Positions 9,397-18,840 of a stretch of 64,000 nucleotides of DNA are shown one piece after another (position 1 is the stretch's first letter; every line of letters starts with the position of its first letter). Source of the stretch: Serratia nevei (GTDB lineage Bacteria; Pseudomonadota; Gammaproteobacteria; Enterobacterales; Enterobacteriaceae). The position numbers and the translations under genes are program-made. Where the stretch lies: contig NZ_CP149940.1 in NCBI RefSeq assembly GCF_037948395.1, forward strand, positions 2,232,001 to 2,296,000. The letters are read 5' to 3'. The notes under the pieces were generated by a model. The model was given only the letters and a program-made list of their open reading frames with translations. It did not search any database and was not told the origin of the DNA.

Positions 9397-9408
9397 TGGT
9401 ATACACCA
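9397..9408. promoter_or_regulatory. PhnR-type operator in front of phnS
   Basis: TGGTATACACCA is a palindrome of the HutC/GntR operator type (TGGT-N4-ACCA). An almost identical sequence, TGGTATAGACCA, lies in front of phnW (10384-10395). These are the natural binding sites for PhnR encoded between them. Confidence 0.7.
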
Positions 9409-9534
9409 GATATGCGGCCAAGCTAATCGGCGAATATGACAAACAAATGAAAGCGGCAAAATATATTTACCGGCAACGGGGATTGGGCGTGGGAGAGAAA
9501 CGGGGGCGGCAGGCGCAGCCCCGTCATGCTGGGG

Positions 9535-10254
9535 TTAAAGCGTATCGACTTCGATGCGCAGGCTGTCGTGGCGCCAGTATTCGATATCGAAATCGAGAAT
9601 GCGGCCGTGCTGATCGTAATTTAATCGGCGCAGCAGCAAGGCGGGCAGGCCGACCATGGCGCCGAGCGCGTTGGCGGCGCGGTAAGGCAGGGCTGTCGGA
9701 TAGAACGACAGATGCATGTTGCTGTAAATCAACGCGTAATGCTGTTGATAGACCTCGGTCAGGCTGCCGTTGAGATCGTGGCTGAGCAGTTCCGGCACCC
9801 GCTGCGGCAGACAGTGGTTTTCGCAATAGCAGATGGCGCGGCCGTCGGCGTAACGCACGCGGCGTAGCAGATACACCTGATCGAACGGTTCGAGCGCCAG
9901 CGGCTGCATCACGTCGAGCGGCACCGTGGTTTTTTCGCCGGACAGCAGTGCGGTGCGCGGCGTGCGCCCCTGCTCCTGGCAGAGGCGGTGGAAGTTGGTG
10001 TTCTGCGTCGGATCCAGCCACAGCCGCTCCGGCGTGACGAACCAACCGCGGCGATCGGCGCGGTAGATGGCGCCGGTGGCCTCCAGCTGTGCCAGGCTCT
10101 CGCGAATGGTAACGCGGGTGGTGGAGAAGATGGCGCACAGCTCGCGCTCCGAAGGCAGTTTGTCGCCCGCCTGCAGCGCGCCGCGGGTGATACGCGCCTG
10201 AAGCTGATCCTTGATCTGCAGGTAGTGGGGCATATCGCCCTGATGTTCTTTCAT
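9535..10254 (-). CDS. phnR: GntR/HutC-family regulator of phosphonate utilisation PhnR
   Basis: Transcriptional regulator of AEP uptake and breakdown. 239 aa. N-terminal winged HTH (about 10-75: '[12 protein letters not shown]', '[28 protein letters not shown]') and a C-terminal UTRA effector domain ('[22 protein letters not shown]', '[18 protein letters not shown]'). It is transcribed away from phnW and ahead of phnS; operator copies sit on both sides. An internal Met (MPHYLQ) is a possible alternative start; the longer form aligns with Salmonella PhnR. Confidence 0.92.
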   Translation of the reverse strand: MKEHQGDMPHYLQIKDQLQARITRGALQAGDKLPSERELCAIFSTTRVTIRESLAQLEATGAIYRADRRGWFVTPERLWLDPTQNTNFHRLCQEQGRTPRTALLSGEKTTVPLDVMQPLALEPFDQVYLLRRVRYADGRAICYCENHCLPQRVPELLSHDLNGSLTEVYQQHYALIYSNMHLSFYPTALPYRAANALGAMVGLPALLLRRLNYDQHGRILDFDIEYWRHDSLRIEVDTL

Positions 10255-10383
10255 TTCATCTCGCTATGGCATCGGCCCGACATTCCGGCACGCGCTTATT
10301 ATACATAGCCAGATGAATTTTTTGTTTCACCGCGCTTTGTCGTTTGACCGGGGAAGGAATTTGCGGCCACAATGCCCGCAATC

Positions 10384-10395
10384 TGGTATAGACCA
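10384..10395. promoter_or_regulatory. PhnR-type operator in front of phnW
   Basis: TGGTATAGACCA, a near-perfect TGGT-N4-ACCA palindrome, 14 bases before the phnW start and so between promoter and ribosome site. Pairs with the site upstream of phnS. Confidence 0.7.
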
Positions 10396-10409
10396 AATAG
10401 GTGAATAAC

Positions 10410-11513
10410 ATGTCCGATCGTAACTACCTGCTGTTGACCCCCGGCCCGTTGACCACGTCGAAAACGGTAAAAGAGGCGATGCTGTTCGACAGCTGCACCT
10501 GGGATGAAGATTACAACCTGGGCGTGGTGCAAAGCATCCGCCAGCAGTTGGTGGCGCTGGCGACGCCGTCCGCCGGTTACACCTCGGTGTTGCTGCAGGG
10601 CAGCGGCAGTTTTGCGGTGGAAGGCGTGCTGGGCACGGTCATCGGCCCGCAGGACAAGCTGCTGATCGTCAACAACGGCGCCTACGGGGCGCGAATGATC
10701 GAAATGGCGCGGCTGATGGACATCGACCATCACGCTTTCGACTGCGGCGAGGTCAATGAGCCGGACGTGGCGGCGATGGAGGCGGTGCTGAAAAGCGATG
10801 CGCGCATCAGCCATATCGCCATGGTGCACTGCGAAACCACCACCGGCATGCTCAACCCGCTGCAGAAGGTCGCCGGCCTGGCGGCGCGCAACGGAAAGAC
10901 CTTTATCGTCGATGCCATGAGCAGCTTCGGCGGCATCCCGCTGGATGTGGACGCGCTGGGCATCGATTTTCTGATCAGCTCCGCCAACAAATGCATTCAG
11001 GGCGTGCCGGGCTTCGCTTTCGTCATCGCCCGCCGCAGCGAGCTGGAGAAATGTGCCGGCCGTTCACGCTCGCTGTCGCTGGATCTGTATGCCCAGTGGC
11101 GCTGTATGGAAGACCAGGCCGGCAAATGGCGCTTTACGTCGCCGACCCACACCGTGTTGGCCTTTGCACAGGCGCTGAAAGAACTGGAACAAGAGGGCGG
11201 CATTGCCGCGCGCCACCGCCGCTATCAGACCAATCAGCGGCGGCTGGTGGCGGGTATGCGCGAGCTGGGCTTTGAGACTCTGCTGGACGATGCGTTGCAT
11301 TCGCCGATCATCACCGCGTTCTATTCGCCAAAGGCCGACACTTACCGCTTTGCCGAATTTTATCAGTGCCTGAAGCAGCAAGGGTTTGTGATCTATCCCG
11401 GCAAAGTGTCGCAGAGCGACTGCTTCCGCATCGGCAACATCGGGGAAATTTATCCGCAGGATATCGAACGTTTGCTGGCGGCCGTCGGGCAGGCGATGTA
11501 CTGGAATCAATAA
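10410..11513 (+). CDS. phnW: 2-aminoethylphosphonate-pyruvate transaminase PhnW
   Basis: PLP enzyme that moves the amino group of AEP to pyruvate, giving phosphonoacetaldehyde and alanine. 367 aa from MSDRNYLLL, same length as the Salmonella enzyme; a GTG nine bases upstream is in frame, but AGGTG serves as ribosome site for the ATG. Class V aminotransferase fold: 'TPGPLTTS' at the N-terminus, 'VDAMSSFGG' with the PLP-contacting Asp (~168), and Lys194 in '[10 protein letters not shown]' forming the Schiff base. Followed by phnX after nine bases. Confidence 0.96.
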   Translation: MSDRNYLLLTPGPLTTSKTVKEAMLFDSCTWDEDYNLGVVQSIRQQLVALATPSAGYTSVLLQGSGSFAVEGVLGTVIGPQDKLLIVNNGAYGARMIEMARLMDIDHHAFDCGEVNEPDVAAMEAVLKSDARISHIAMVHCETTTGMLNPLQKVAGLAARNGKTFIVDAMSSFGGIPLDVDALGIDFLISSANKCIQGVPGFAFVIARRSELEKCAGRSRSLSLDLYAQWRCMEDQAGKWRFTSPTHTVLAFAQALKELEQEGGIAARHRRYQTNQRRLVAGMRELGFETLLDDALHSPIITAFYSPKADTYRFAEFYQCLKQQGFVIYPGKVSQSDCFRIGNIGEIYPQDIERLLAAVGQAMYWNQ

Positions 11514-11522
11514 GGATTGACC

Positions 11523-12332
11523 ATGAAACAGATCAACGCAGTGATCCTCGACTGGGCCGGCACCACGGTGGACTTCGGCTCCTTTGCGCCAACGCAGATT
11601 TTTGTCGAGGCATTCAAACAAACCTTCGATATCGACATCAGCCTGGCGGAGGCGCGCATTCCGATGGGGCTGGGTAAATGGCAGCACATCGAGGCGCTAG
11701 GCAAGCTGCCGGCGGTCGACGCGCGCTGGCGGCAGAAGCTGGGCCGTTCGATGACCCATCAGGACATCGACGCGCTGTATCAGGCGTTTATGCCGCTGCA
11801 AATCGCCAAAGTGATCGACTTCGCCGATCCCATCGAAGGTGTGCCGCAGGTGATTGCCGGGCTGCGCGAACAGGGCATTAAAATCGGCTCCTGCTCCGGT
11901 TATCCGCGTGCGGTGATGGAGGTGCTGGTGCCTGCCGCCGCGCAGCGCGGCTACGCGCCAGATTACTGGGTCGCCACTGACGATCTCGCGGCCGGTGGCC
12001 GGCCGGGGCCGTGGATGGCGTTGCAGAACGTTATCGCGCTGGGCATCGATGCGGTGGCGCACTGCGTGAAGGTGGACGACGCGGTGCCGGGCATTGCTGA
12101 AGGGCTGAACGCCGGGATGTGGAGCGTCGGATTGGCGCTGTCCGGCAATGAGTTTGGCGCGACCTGGCAGGAGTACCGCCAAATGGCGGAAGGTGGGATA
12201 GAGCTGCGCCGTACGGCGGCTGCCGATAAGCTGTACGCGGCGGGCGCGCACTATGTGATAGACACGCTGGCGCACTTGCCGGGGGTGATCGCCGACATCA
12301 ACCGGCGGCTGGCGAACGGCGAGCGGCCGTAA
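11523..12332 (+). CDS. phnX: Phosphonoacetaldehyde hydrolase (phosphonatase) PhnX
   Basis: HAD-superfamily C-P bond hydrolase converting phosphonoacetaldehyde to acetaldehyde and phosphate, the second step after PhnW. 269 aa. Nucleophile Asp10 in '[11 protein letters not shown]', Schiff-base Lys52 in 'MGLGKWQHI' of the cap domain, and HAD motif '[13 protein letters not shown]' near 180. ATG preferred over TTG at 11517 because AAGGA is six bases upstream. Together phnWX and phnSTUV form a complete uptake and degradation unit for AEP as phosphorus source. Confidence 0.96.
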   Translation: MKQINAVILDWAGTTVDFGSFAPTQIFVEAFKQTFDIDISLAEARIPMGLGKWQHIEALGKLPAVDARWRQKLGRSMTHQDIDALYQAFMPLQIAKVIDFADPIEGVPQVIAGLREQGIKIGSCSGYPRAVMEVLVPAAAQRGYAPDYWVATDDLAAGGRPGPWMALQNVIALGIDAVAHCVKVDDAVPGIAEGLNAGMWSVGLALSGNEFGATWQEYRQMAEGGIELRRTAAADKLYAAGAHYVIDTLAHLPGVIADINRRLANGERP

Positions 12333-12351
12333 CGACCGAGCGCGGGGCATA

Positions 12352-12380
12352 AAAAAACCGGGGATAATCCCCGGTTTTTT
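12352..12380. terminator. Terminator between phnX and tcyP
   Basis: AAAAAACCGGGGAT-AAT-CCCCGGTTTTTT type hairpin: GC stem flanked by A6 and T6, symmetrical for the two convergent genes. Confidence 0.9.
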
Positions 12381-12395
12381 CGTTTTGAGACGGCG

Positions 12396-13787
12396 TTAAC
12401 GGTGAGCCAATTCGACTTCGTCTTCGCTGTCCATCACGGCTTTGTCGGTTTGCTTCATCAGCTGGCTGGTGATGGTGCCTGCCGCCATGGAGCCGTTGAC
12501 GTTCAGCGCGGTACGGCCCATGTCGATCAGCGGTTCGACCGAGATCAGCAGCGCGACCAGCGTCACCGGCAGGCCCATCGCCGGCAGCACGATCAGCGCG
12601 GCGAAGGTCGCGCCTCCGCCCACGCCCGCTACGCCGGCGGAGCTGATGGTGACGATGCCGACCAGGGTGGCGATCCACACCGGATCCAGCGGGTTGATGC
12701 CGACGGTCGGCGCAACCATTACCGCCAGCATTGCCGGGTAGAGGCCCGCACAGCCGTTCTGGCCGATGGTGGCACCGAACGACGCCGAGAAGCTGGCGAT
12801 GGATTCCGGCACGCCCAGGCGGCGGGTCTGCGCTTCCACGTTCAATGGAATGCTGGCGGCGCTCGAGCGGCTGGTGAAGGCGAAGGTGATCACCGGCCAC
12901 ACCTTGCGGAAGAACTTCATCGGGTTAACGCCGGTGAAGGCCAGCAGCACAGCGTGCACCACGAACATGATGGCCAGGCCGATGTACGAGGCCACCACAA
13001 AGCTGCCGAGCTTGACGATGTCGTGAATGTTGGAACCGGCGACCACTTTGGTCATCAGCGCCAGCACGCCGTACGGCGTCAGCTTCATGACCAGACGCAC
13101 CAGCTTCATCACCCAGGCCTGCAGGGTGTCGATAGCCACCAGTACGCGCTCGCCTTTCGGCTTGTCGTCTTTCAGCAGCTGCAGCGATGCCACGCCGAGG
13201 AAGGTGGCGAAAATCACCACGCTAATGATCGACGTCGGGCTGGCCCCGGTCAGATCGGCGAACGGGTTTTTCGGGATGAACGACAGCACCATCTGCGGCA
13301 CGGTCAGGTCGGCCAGTTTACCCACGTAGTTGGTCTGGATCGCCGTCAGGCGCGCGCTTTCCTGCGCGCCCTGCACCAGGCCTTCGGCGGTCAGGCCGAA
13401 CAGGTTGGTGACCAGCACGCCCACCAGCGCCGAGATCAGCGTGGTGAACAGCAGCGTGCCGATAGTCAGGACGCTGATTTTGCCCAGAGAAGAGGCGTTG
13501 TGCAGCTTGGCCACCGCGCTCAGGATCGAGGCGAACACCAGCGGCATGACGATCATTTGCAGCAGCTGCACATAGCCGTTGCCGACGATGTTGAACCAGC
13601 TGATGGATTCTTTCAGCACCGGGTTGTCGGAGCCGTACACCAGCTGCAGGCCCAGGCCGAACACCACGCCGACCACCAGGCCGACCAGCACTTTTTTCGC
13701 CAGGCTCCATTGCTTGTGGCGGGTTTGCGCCAACAGCAACAGGAGCGCGACAAACACCAGCACGTTAATCACGAGCGGAAGATTCAT
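12396..13787 (-). CDS. tcyP: L-cystine:cation symporter TcyP (YdjN)
   Basis: Inner-membrane symporter of the dicarboxylate/amino acid:cation (DAACS) family that imports L-cystine. 463 aa from MNLPLVIN, identical in length to E. coli TcyP; five extra codons upstream are in frame but GGAGA places the start here. Hallmarks: '[16 protein letters not shown]' near the N-terminus, '[15 protein letters not shown]', the hairpin-2 region '[15 protein letters not shown]' with the serine-rich motif, and '[18 protein letters not shown]' with the substrate-binding aspartate/asparagine helix. Neighbour of ydjM as in E. coli. CysB control is known in E. coli but no site could be placed here. Confidence 0.96.
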   Translation of the reverse strand: MNLPLVINVLVFVALLLLLAQTRHKQWSLAKKVLVGLVVGVVFGLGLQLVYGSDNPVLKESISWFNIVGNGYVQLLQMIVMPLVFASILSAVAKLHNASSLGKISVLTIGTLLFTTLISALVGVLVTNLFGLTAEGLVQGAQESARLTAIQTNYVGKLADLTVPQMVLSFIPKNPFADLTGASPTSIISVVIFATFLGVASLQLLKDDKPKGERVLVAIDTLQAWVMKLVRLVMKLTPYGVLALMTKVVAGSNIHDIVKLGSFVVASYIGLAIMFVVHAVLLAFTGVNPMKFFRKVWPVITFAFTSRSSAASIPLNVEAQTRRLGVPESIASFSASFGATIGQNGCAGLYPAMLAVMVAPTVGINPLDPVWIATLVGIVTISSAGVAGVGGGATFAALIVLPAMGLPVTLVALLISVEPLIDMGRTALNVNGSMAAGTITSQLMKQTDKAVMDSEDEVELAHR

Positions 13788-13968
13788 CCCCAATGTCTCC
13801 AATAATCTTTCTTATAAAAACGACTACGCATCACGTATGTCGCGATGTAAATATCGTAACAGTTTGCCGAGTGGCCTACTTATATCCAAATGGAATTTGA
13901 TATAGCTTTTTGTGTGTTTTTGTTCGTTTTATATACATGAAGGTGATGGGTTGAGCGGATTTTTGTGA

Positions 13969-14517
13969 TCAGAGTCTGATATTTCTGATTTGCTCGACAT
14001 AGGATTGCACCGGCAGGGTGAAATCACCTTGCCAACAGATGGCAAACGCCACCAGGCACAGACACAGCACGCGCTCGAGCTGATTGCCTTTTTGCGAGTT
14101 GAGCAGCGGCAGGCGAAAACGCCAGCGGCATGGCCACAGCAGCGGAACGCCGGCGGGAGTGAGCATATCGGCCAGCAGATGGCTGAAGTAACCGATGATC
14201 ATGGCGTGCAGCGCGTCGGCCGGGATCGGCCAGCTGCGCGGCACGTCCAGCTGGAACAGCGCCATGCCGCCGGCGATCGCCAGCAGGCTGTGGGTGAAGC
14301 CGCGGTGGCCGAAGGCGCGGGCGATGGGCAGGGCAATCCAGCGCAGACGCTGGCCCAGTACCGACTTGGGGTGATCGATGTCCGGCAGCAGCGAGGTCAG
14401 CAGCGCGGCGGGTATGATGTGCCACCAGTCGCCGGTAGCCAGCTCTGGCGTCACTTCCGCCTTCTTGGCGAAGATCGCGCAAGCGACAGAGAATATAAGG
14501 TGTCCTTCCGCGGTCAT
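13969..14517 (-). CDS. ydjM: LexA-regulated membrane-bound hydrolase-like protein YdjM
   Basis: DUF457-type integral membrane protein with metal-hydrolase-like histidines; function unknown. 182 aa. Conserved motifs: 'GHLIFS' (residues 5-10), 'LLPDIDHPKS' with an Asp-Asp-His set, 'GHRGFTHSLL', and 'GYFSHLLADMLTPAG', each on the edge of a hydrophobic helix. These His/Asp residues are those expected to bind metal. E. coli ydjM is part of the SOS regulon, and here a good LexA box lies just upstream (14540-14559). Located between tcyP and hxpB as in E. coli. Confidence 0.9.
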   Translation of the reverse strand: MTAEGHLIFSVACAIFAKKAEVTPELATGDWWHIIPAALLTSLLPDIDHPKSVLGQRLRWIALPIARAFGHRGFTHSLLAIAGGMALFQLDVPRSWPIPADALHAMIIGYFSHLLADMLTPAGVPLLWPCRWRFRLPLLNSQKGNQLERVLCLCLVAFAICWQGDFTLPVQSYVEQIRNIRL

Positions 14518-14941
14518 GCTGTTGCGATTCCGGCTGGTAAACTGTTAATTTATCCAGTATATGGGAAAATTCCCAGTAGTGGAAGCAGTTACCCTGTAAC
14601 CAATTGTTTATTTTTCCCGGTTTTACAACAGCTTGTTACGGCAGTGCGTAACAAATCATCGCTTTTGACGGGCGTGAACAAAAAGCGGGCAATGGGCGGT
14701 GCGGAACGGAGAGAAACAAGGGCGGTTTTCAGTACGCAGCGGCGGGAGGAAGCGGCGGCCGCGAAGAGCGCTGCGTGGCAGTGACAACGTTTCGCGGACC
14801 GTCGCTTTCCCTGCCGCCCAGCATAATAACAACAGCATGCCGATTCAATAATAATGAAACGCTGTTTCGTTTGTTTTGCGGCACGGATCCCTTTTATGGC
14901 GCTGAGCGGAAAGCCAGGGCGCCGGTGGCCGGCGCCGCAGG
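14518..14941. other. Intergenic region upstream of ydjM and downstream of hxpB
   Basis: 424 bases. It holds the ydjM promoter with the LexA box in its first 45 bases. The rest shows no convincing gene; a 60-codon minus-strand frame at 14656-14838 lacks a ribosome site and any recognisable family. No clear rho-independent terminator for hxpB was found. Confidence 0.6.
14540..14559 (-). promoter_or_regulatory. LexA (SOS) box of ydjM
   Basis: AACTGTTAATTTATCCAGTA keeps CTG-N10-CAG with an AT-rich spacer, the LexA operator core (TACTGTATATATATACAGTA). It ends 23 bases upstream of the ydjM start and should cover its promoter. Confidence 0.75.
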
Positions 14942-15607
14942 TCAGGCAAAGTGGGCGGGGGTGAGCTGTTCCAGGGTTTCCAGCTGGTGGTCTGCCAGCG
15001 CCCAGCGCGGATCGTGGCGGTATTCGGCGGCCGGGATCACGATGGAGCGCATGCGCGCGGCCTTGGTGGCGATCATGCCGTTAAAGGAGTCTTCCAGCGT
15101 GATGCAGCGCAGCGGATCGCTGCCCAGCCGTTCGGCGGCGATCAGGTAGACCTCCGGGTGCGGTTTGCTGTACGGCAGGTATTCGGCGGAAACCAGCTGA
15201 TCGAAGTAGCCCTCAAGATCGAACATCTTCAGCACCTGCTGTTGCATGTGCAGCGGCGAGGCGGAGGCGAGACCGATGTTCAGCCCCTGCTCGCGGCACA
15301 GTTCCAGCGCCTGCCGGACGCCCGGCAGCAGCGGGCGCGTCTCGTGCACCAGCTCGATGGCGCGTTCGATAATCCGTGCCGATACCTCATCGAGTGAAAC
15401 CCCTTGCCACGGCATCGCCTGGTACCACATTTTCACCACCAGATCGATGCGCAGCCCCAGGGTGTCCGGCAGTTTGTGGCGATCGGACAGATCCAGACCC
15501 AGCGCGCCGAAGATATCCAGCTCGGCCTGCAGCCACAGCGGTTCCGAATCGATCAACAAGCCGTCCATATCAAAAATTGCGGTTTCAATGCGTTGCGAAT
15601 AAGCCAT
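14942..15607 (-). CDS. hxpB: Hexitol phosphatase HxpB (YniC), HAD family
   Basis: Cytosolic sugar-phosphate phosphatase; the E. coli enzyme acts on 2-deoxyglucose-6-P, sorbitol-6-P and mannitol-1-P. 221 aa. HAD motif I with Asp13 nucleophile and Asp15 acid/base in 'IFDMDGLLIDSEP', cap domain about 20-90, motif II 'GLASASP', motif III Lys in 'YSKPHPEVY', and motif IV 'ITLEDSFNGMIA'. Gene order ydjM-hxpB-yniB-yniA follows E. coli, with one extra gene (15672-16952) inserted. Confidence 0.95.
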   Translation of the reverse strand: MAYSQRIETAIFDMDGLLIDSEPLWLQAELDIFGALGLDLSDRHKLPDTLGLRIDLVVKMWYQAMPWQGVSLDEVSARIIERAIELVHETRPLLPGVRQALELCREQGLNIGLASASPLHMQQQVLKMFDLEGYFDQLVSAEYLPYSKPHPEVYLIAAERLGSDPLRCITLEDSFNGMIATKAARMRSIVIPAAEYRHDPRWALADHQLETLEQLTPAHFA

Positions 15608-15671
15608 TAACGGTTAACTCCTGCCGGCGCGGGTGAATGTGCCCGACACTCTATCATCGCCGACGGCGAGA

Positions 15672-16952
15672 CTAAAATCTTTGCCTGCGTGTTTGGCTTT
15701 TGCCAAAGCGAAGGATATTCCACATCTCGCGCAACTTTAGCCACCAGCGTTGGTGTTGGCGCTCGGTAACCTGTTGCAACATGCGCGCATAGTCCAGCAC
15801 CAACCCCGGCGTCCAGGTCATGCTTTCGCCACGGCTGCGCAGTACCGCCAGCATCCACAGATTGGGATCCAGCACCAATAACAGAAAACGGCGCCACAGA
15901 TGTTTATCGCCCAGCACGCCCTCCAACGCACTGTCGAGCGCGCCGATGACCGTGGTGGAGCAGTTACGCCGGGTCAGGTTGTAAGTCGCATCTTGTCGGT
16001 AGCGTAACCAGAATGCGCGCAGCGCCGCCGGGTTATAGCGATAGAACTGAATTTTCTTGTCCGGGGGGCACCAGGCGGCAATCTCGCCCGACAGGTCGGG
16101 CAGGAAACGTCCGTCGACGTTGTTCTGTTCGCCGGCATGCAACAACTGGCGGAAATCCTGAACGGAATGGCTGATGTCGTTGAGCGGGTAGTGACTGATA
16201 TACACATCCGGTGCGAGCGCCAGGGCGGCATGACCGGTGGAGATATTGCCGCCGTTGTCGACCGCCGCGATGTATCGGTCGACGATGTAACGTCGGCGCG
16301 GATCTTTAGCCGCACCAATCGGTGTCCAGACATACACCGTGAGCGGCGCAGTCTCATCCGCCGGGGGCGGTGGCTGCCGGGTTGGGTGCTGATTCAGAGA
16401 AAAGCTTGTCAGTCTCCGGGCGATGCGCAATAAAGCCCAGCCGGAAAGCACCATCATCACGCCGAGGCAAAAGGGCACCGTCATCCGATGCGGCGCCGGC
16501 CAGCCGACAAAAATCATCAACGAAAGCAGGATTTCGCCGCCGCCCGCCAGCGCCACGGCTTTCCATCGGCTGTGTTGAATCACCGTGGAGGAGGCGATGC
16601 GCACGGCGCCGTCAAGCAGCAGCGCGCTGCCAAACACCACGGTGGCGACGATGTTATCGTCTGCGGGCACGTCCAACATTAAAAAGGCCATAAACACGAA
16701 GCCCAGCCCCTTAAGCAGCACCGGCCGGCTGGCCGAAGAGCCGATCACCAGCGCGGCGGATATCGCCACCAGCCCCTCCAGCGCCAGGATGACCGCCAGC
16801 GCATCCAGCGCCAGCACGGACCGGCCATCCTGCAGGATGTCGAACAGCATCAGCGCCCCTGCGGCTATCCACAGCCAACCGAACAGCACCAGCAGGCGGC
16901 GCTGGCCGTGCAGCGCCTGCGCGCCCAGCAATAAGATAATCAGTCGAATCAT
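15672..16952 (-). CDS. HdeD-like membrane protein fused to a possible permuted papain-like/LRAT-type domain
   Basis: 426 aa in two parts. Residues 1-180 form about six hydrophobic helices resembling the HdeD/DUF308 acid-resistance membrane family. After a proline-rich linker (about 188-200) a soluble domain follows. It contains 'STGHAALAL' with His241, an 'H-Y-P' segment, and 'TRRNCSTTVIGALD' with Cys331. A His early and an N-C-S/T-x-x motif later is the arrangement of circularly permuted NlpC/P60 or LRAT-like cysteine hydrolases, but this assignment is pattern-based only. GAGG precedes the ATG by five bases. The gene is inserted between yniB and hxpB relative to E. coli and is unrelated to both. 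Confidence 0.65.
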   Translation of the reverse strand: MIRLIILLLGAQALHGQRRLLVLFGWLWIAAGALMLFDILQDGRSVLALDALAVILALEGLVAISAALVIGSSASRPVLLKGLGFVFMAFLMLDVPADDNIVATVVFGSALLLDGAVRIASSTVIQHSRWKAVALAGGGEILLSLMIFVGWPAPHRMTVPFCLGVMMVLSGWALLRIARRLTSFSLNQHPTRQPPPPADETAPLTVYVWTPIGAAKDPRRRYIVDRYIAAVDNGGNISTGHAALALAPDVYISHYPLNDISHSVQDFRQLLHAGEQNNVDGRFLPDLSGEIAAWCPPDKKIQFYRYNPAALRAFWLRYRQDATYNLTRRNCSTTVIGALDSALEGVLGDKHLWRRFLLLVLDPNLWMLAVLRSRGESMTWTPGLVLDYARMLQQVTERQHQRWWLKLREMWNILRFGKSQTRRQRF

Positions 16953-17137
16953 GACGGCCTCTGGTTAAACGGGTAACGTTATCTCTTCAATGATAGTGCG
17001 CGAACGTCGTTAAGCAGTTGATTTCGGCGAATTCGGCTAAGCTTGTAGCACAGCGGGAATGAAGAAAACGGTGGGCGAGTTTCGCCAACTGCAGGTAGAC
17101 TTAGCCGATTCGGTTACGTCGCTAACAAGGGGAACAC

Positions 17138-17698
17138 ATGACGTATCAACAGGCCGGGCGTATCGCCATTTTGAAACGCATTCTCGGATGGGTGGTTTTT
17201 ATCCCGGCGTTGCTGTCGACGCTGATTTCCGTGCTGGGCTTCATCTATCAGCACAGTGAAAAAACCAAGGGCATCAACGCGGTGATGCTGGATTTTGTTC
17301 ACGTGATGGTGGACATGGTGCGTTTCAATACGCCGTTCCTGAACCTTTTCTGGTACAACTCGCCGGTGCCTGACGTGGATAAAAGCCTGTTCAGCGGCGC
17401 CAATCTGATGTTCATCATTATCTACATACTGATCTTCGTCGGGCTGGCGCTGCAGGCTTCCGGCGCACGCATGTCACGCCAGGTCAAGTTCATCCGCGAA
17501 GGGTTGGAGGACCAGATGATCTTGGAGCAGGCCAAGGGCAGCGAAGGGCACACGCGCCAGCAGCTGGAGGCGCGCATCACGCTGCCGCACCACACCATCT
17601 TTCTGCAGTACTTCCCGCTGTATATCCTGCCGATCGTGATTGCGGTGATCGCCTGGTTCGTGATCCGCCTGTTGGGGCAGTTGGCCAGCGCGGCCTGA
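17138..17698 (+). CDS. yniB: YniB family membrane protein
   Basis: Inner-membrane protein of unknown function, 186 aa. Hydrophobic segments at about 15-38 (LGWVVFIPALLSTLISVLGF), 85-102 (LMFIIIYILIFVGLAL) and 158-180 (LYILPIVIAVIAWFVIRLL), with a charged cytosolic stretch between the last two. Ribosome site AAGGGG eight bases before the ATG. Its identification rests on similarity to E. coli YniB and on the position between yniC- and yniA-type genes. Confidence 0.85.
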   Translation: MTYQQAGRIAILKRILGWVVFIPALLSTLISVLGFIYQHSEKTKGINAVMLDFVHVMVDMVRFNTPFLNLFWYNSPVPDVDKSLFSGANLMFIIIYILIFVGLALQASGARMSRQVKFIREGLEDQMILEQAKGSEGHTRQQLEARITLPHHTIFLQYFPLYILPIVIAVIAWFVIRLLGQLASAA

Positions 17699-17707
17699 AC
17701 CATGAAC

Positions 17708-17727
17708 GGGGCGCCGAGCGGCGCCCC
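17708..17727. terminator. GC-rich hairpin between convergent yniB and yniA
   Basis: CGGGGCGCC-GAG-CGGCGCCCCG: a strong stem-loop just after yniB, but no T-tract on either side, so termination efficiency is uncertain. Confidence 0.4.
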
Positions 17728-17733
17728 GGAACG

Positions 17734-18603
17734 TTACGATGCCTCGGGCTGCAACAGCGCCTCCACCGCGCGTTGCGCAGCCACCAGATGCTGGCCGCCG
17801 AACAGGTTGCTGCGGTTGAGCAGGTAGTACAGCTGATACAGCGGCTGGCGCTCGATAAATCCGGCCCCCAGCGGCCATACGCTCTGATAACCGTCGTAGA
17901 TCTGCGGCGGCAGCTCGGGGTACAGCGGCAGCATCGCCAAATCGCACTCCCGGTCGCCCCAGTAGCTGGCCGGATCGAATAGGATCGGCCCGTGGGCGGT
18001 CATCGCGCAGTTGCCCGGCCACAGGTTGCCGTGCAGCAGCGAAGGCTGCGGCTGGTGGTGCTGCAAGCGCAGATACACCCGATCGACGATGTCGTCGATG
18101 TCACCGAAGGTCATGCCTTTCTCGGCCGCCAGCTGCAGCTGCCAGCCGATGCGCTGTTCGGCGAAGAATTCCGACCAGCGGCGCTGCCAGGCGTTGGGTT
18201 GCGGGGTGGTGGTCAGATCGCTGTCGAAGTCGAGGCCGAACTGCGGTTGCTCGCTCCACTGGTGCAGGTGCGCCAGCTGCTGGCCCAGACAGTAGGCGCC
18301 GTGGGCGTCGAGGGGTTTCAGCTGCTGATACTCCAGCAGCAGGAAGCTGTAGTCGCGATCGCTGCCGACGCCGTACACTTCCGGCACCCGCACGCTTTTG
18401 CTGCGCGCCAGCAACGCCAGCTGATCGGCCTCGGCGGTGAATATCGGCAGTTGTTCACGGGCGTCGCATTTCACGAACACCTCGTTGTCACCGTAACTCA
18501 CGCGCCACGCCGGGTGAATGTCGCCCCCGGGCAGTTCAATCCTTTCGCGTATCTCTGCGCTGCCAAGATGTTCACTTAACAGACGGCTAACGGCTTGCCA
18601 CAT
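17734..18603 (-). CDS. yniA: Fructosamine kinase-family protein YniA (altered catalytic motif)
   Basis: Aminoglycoside-phosphotransferase/fructosamine-3-kinase fold, 289 aa, as E. coli YniA. N-lobe: 'VFVKCDAREQLPIFTAEADQL' with the ATP-binding Lys45 and the alpha-C Glu. C-lobe: catalytic loop 'HGNLWPGN' at 191-198 and metal-binding 'FDPASYWGDRE' with Asp210. The family loop is HGDLW-x-GN; here the codon is AAC, so the expected catalytic Asp193 is Asn. The rest of the protein is intact and well conserved. It may be a weak or inactive kinase, or use another base. Substrate unknown. Confidence 0.9.
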   Translation of the reverse strand: MWQAVSRLLSEHLGSAEIRERIELPGGDIHPAWRVSYGDNEVFVKCDAREQLPIFTAEADQLALLARSKSVRVPEVYGVGSDRDYSFLLLEYQQLKPLDAHGAYCLGQQLAHLHQWSEQPQFGLDFDSDLTTTPQPNAWQRRWSEFFAEQRIGWQLQLAAEKGMTFGDIDDIVDRVYLRLQHHQPQPSLLHGNLWPGNCAMTAHGPILFDPASYWGDRECDLAMLPLYPELPPQIYDGYQSVWPLGAGFIERQPLYQLYYLLNRSNLFGGQHLVAAQRAVEALLQPEAS

Positions 18604-18840
18604 GGTATTTCCCCCTCTGTGCTGCCTGATAATTCATTAGGTTAGCGTCTTTCCCGTGGTGAAAACACGACGCGGCGCACAGCCGGCGTCAAAGGCGGCG
18701 ATTTTTTCAGCGCCTCGCCAGCTCAAAGTATATACCCTATTGATTAATTTAAGCGCAATACCGATTGCAACTTGATGACAACGACGCGATGAGCGGGGGA
18801 AGGTGATGCGGCGAGCAGAGGGCATCGCCGCATCGGTGAG

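Noticed and set aside
18604..18840. Possible small RNA between yniA and sitD
   Set aside because: The region has an AT-rich stretch, but no terminator plus promoter pair that would support a defined RNA gene.
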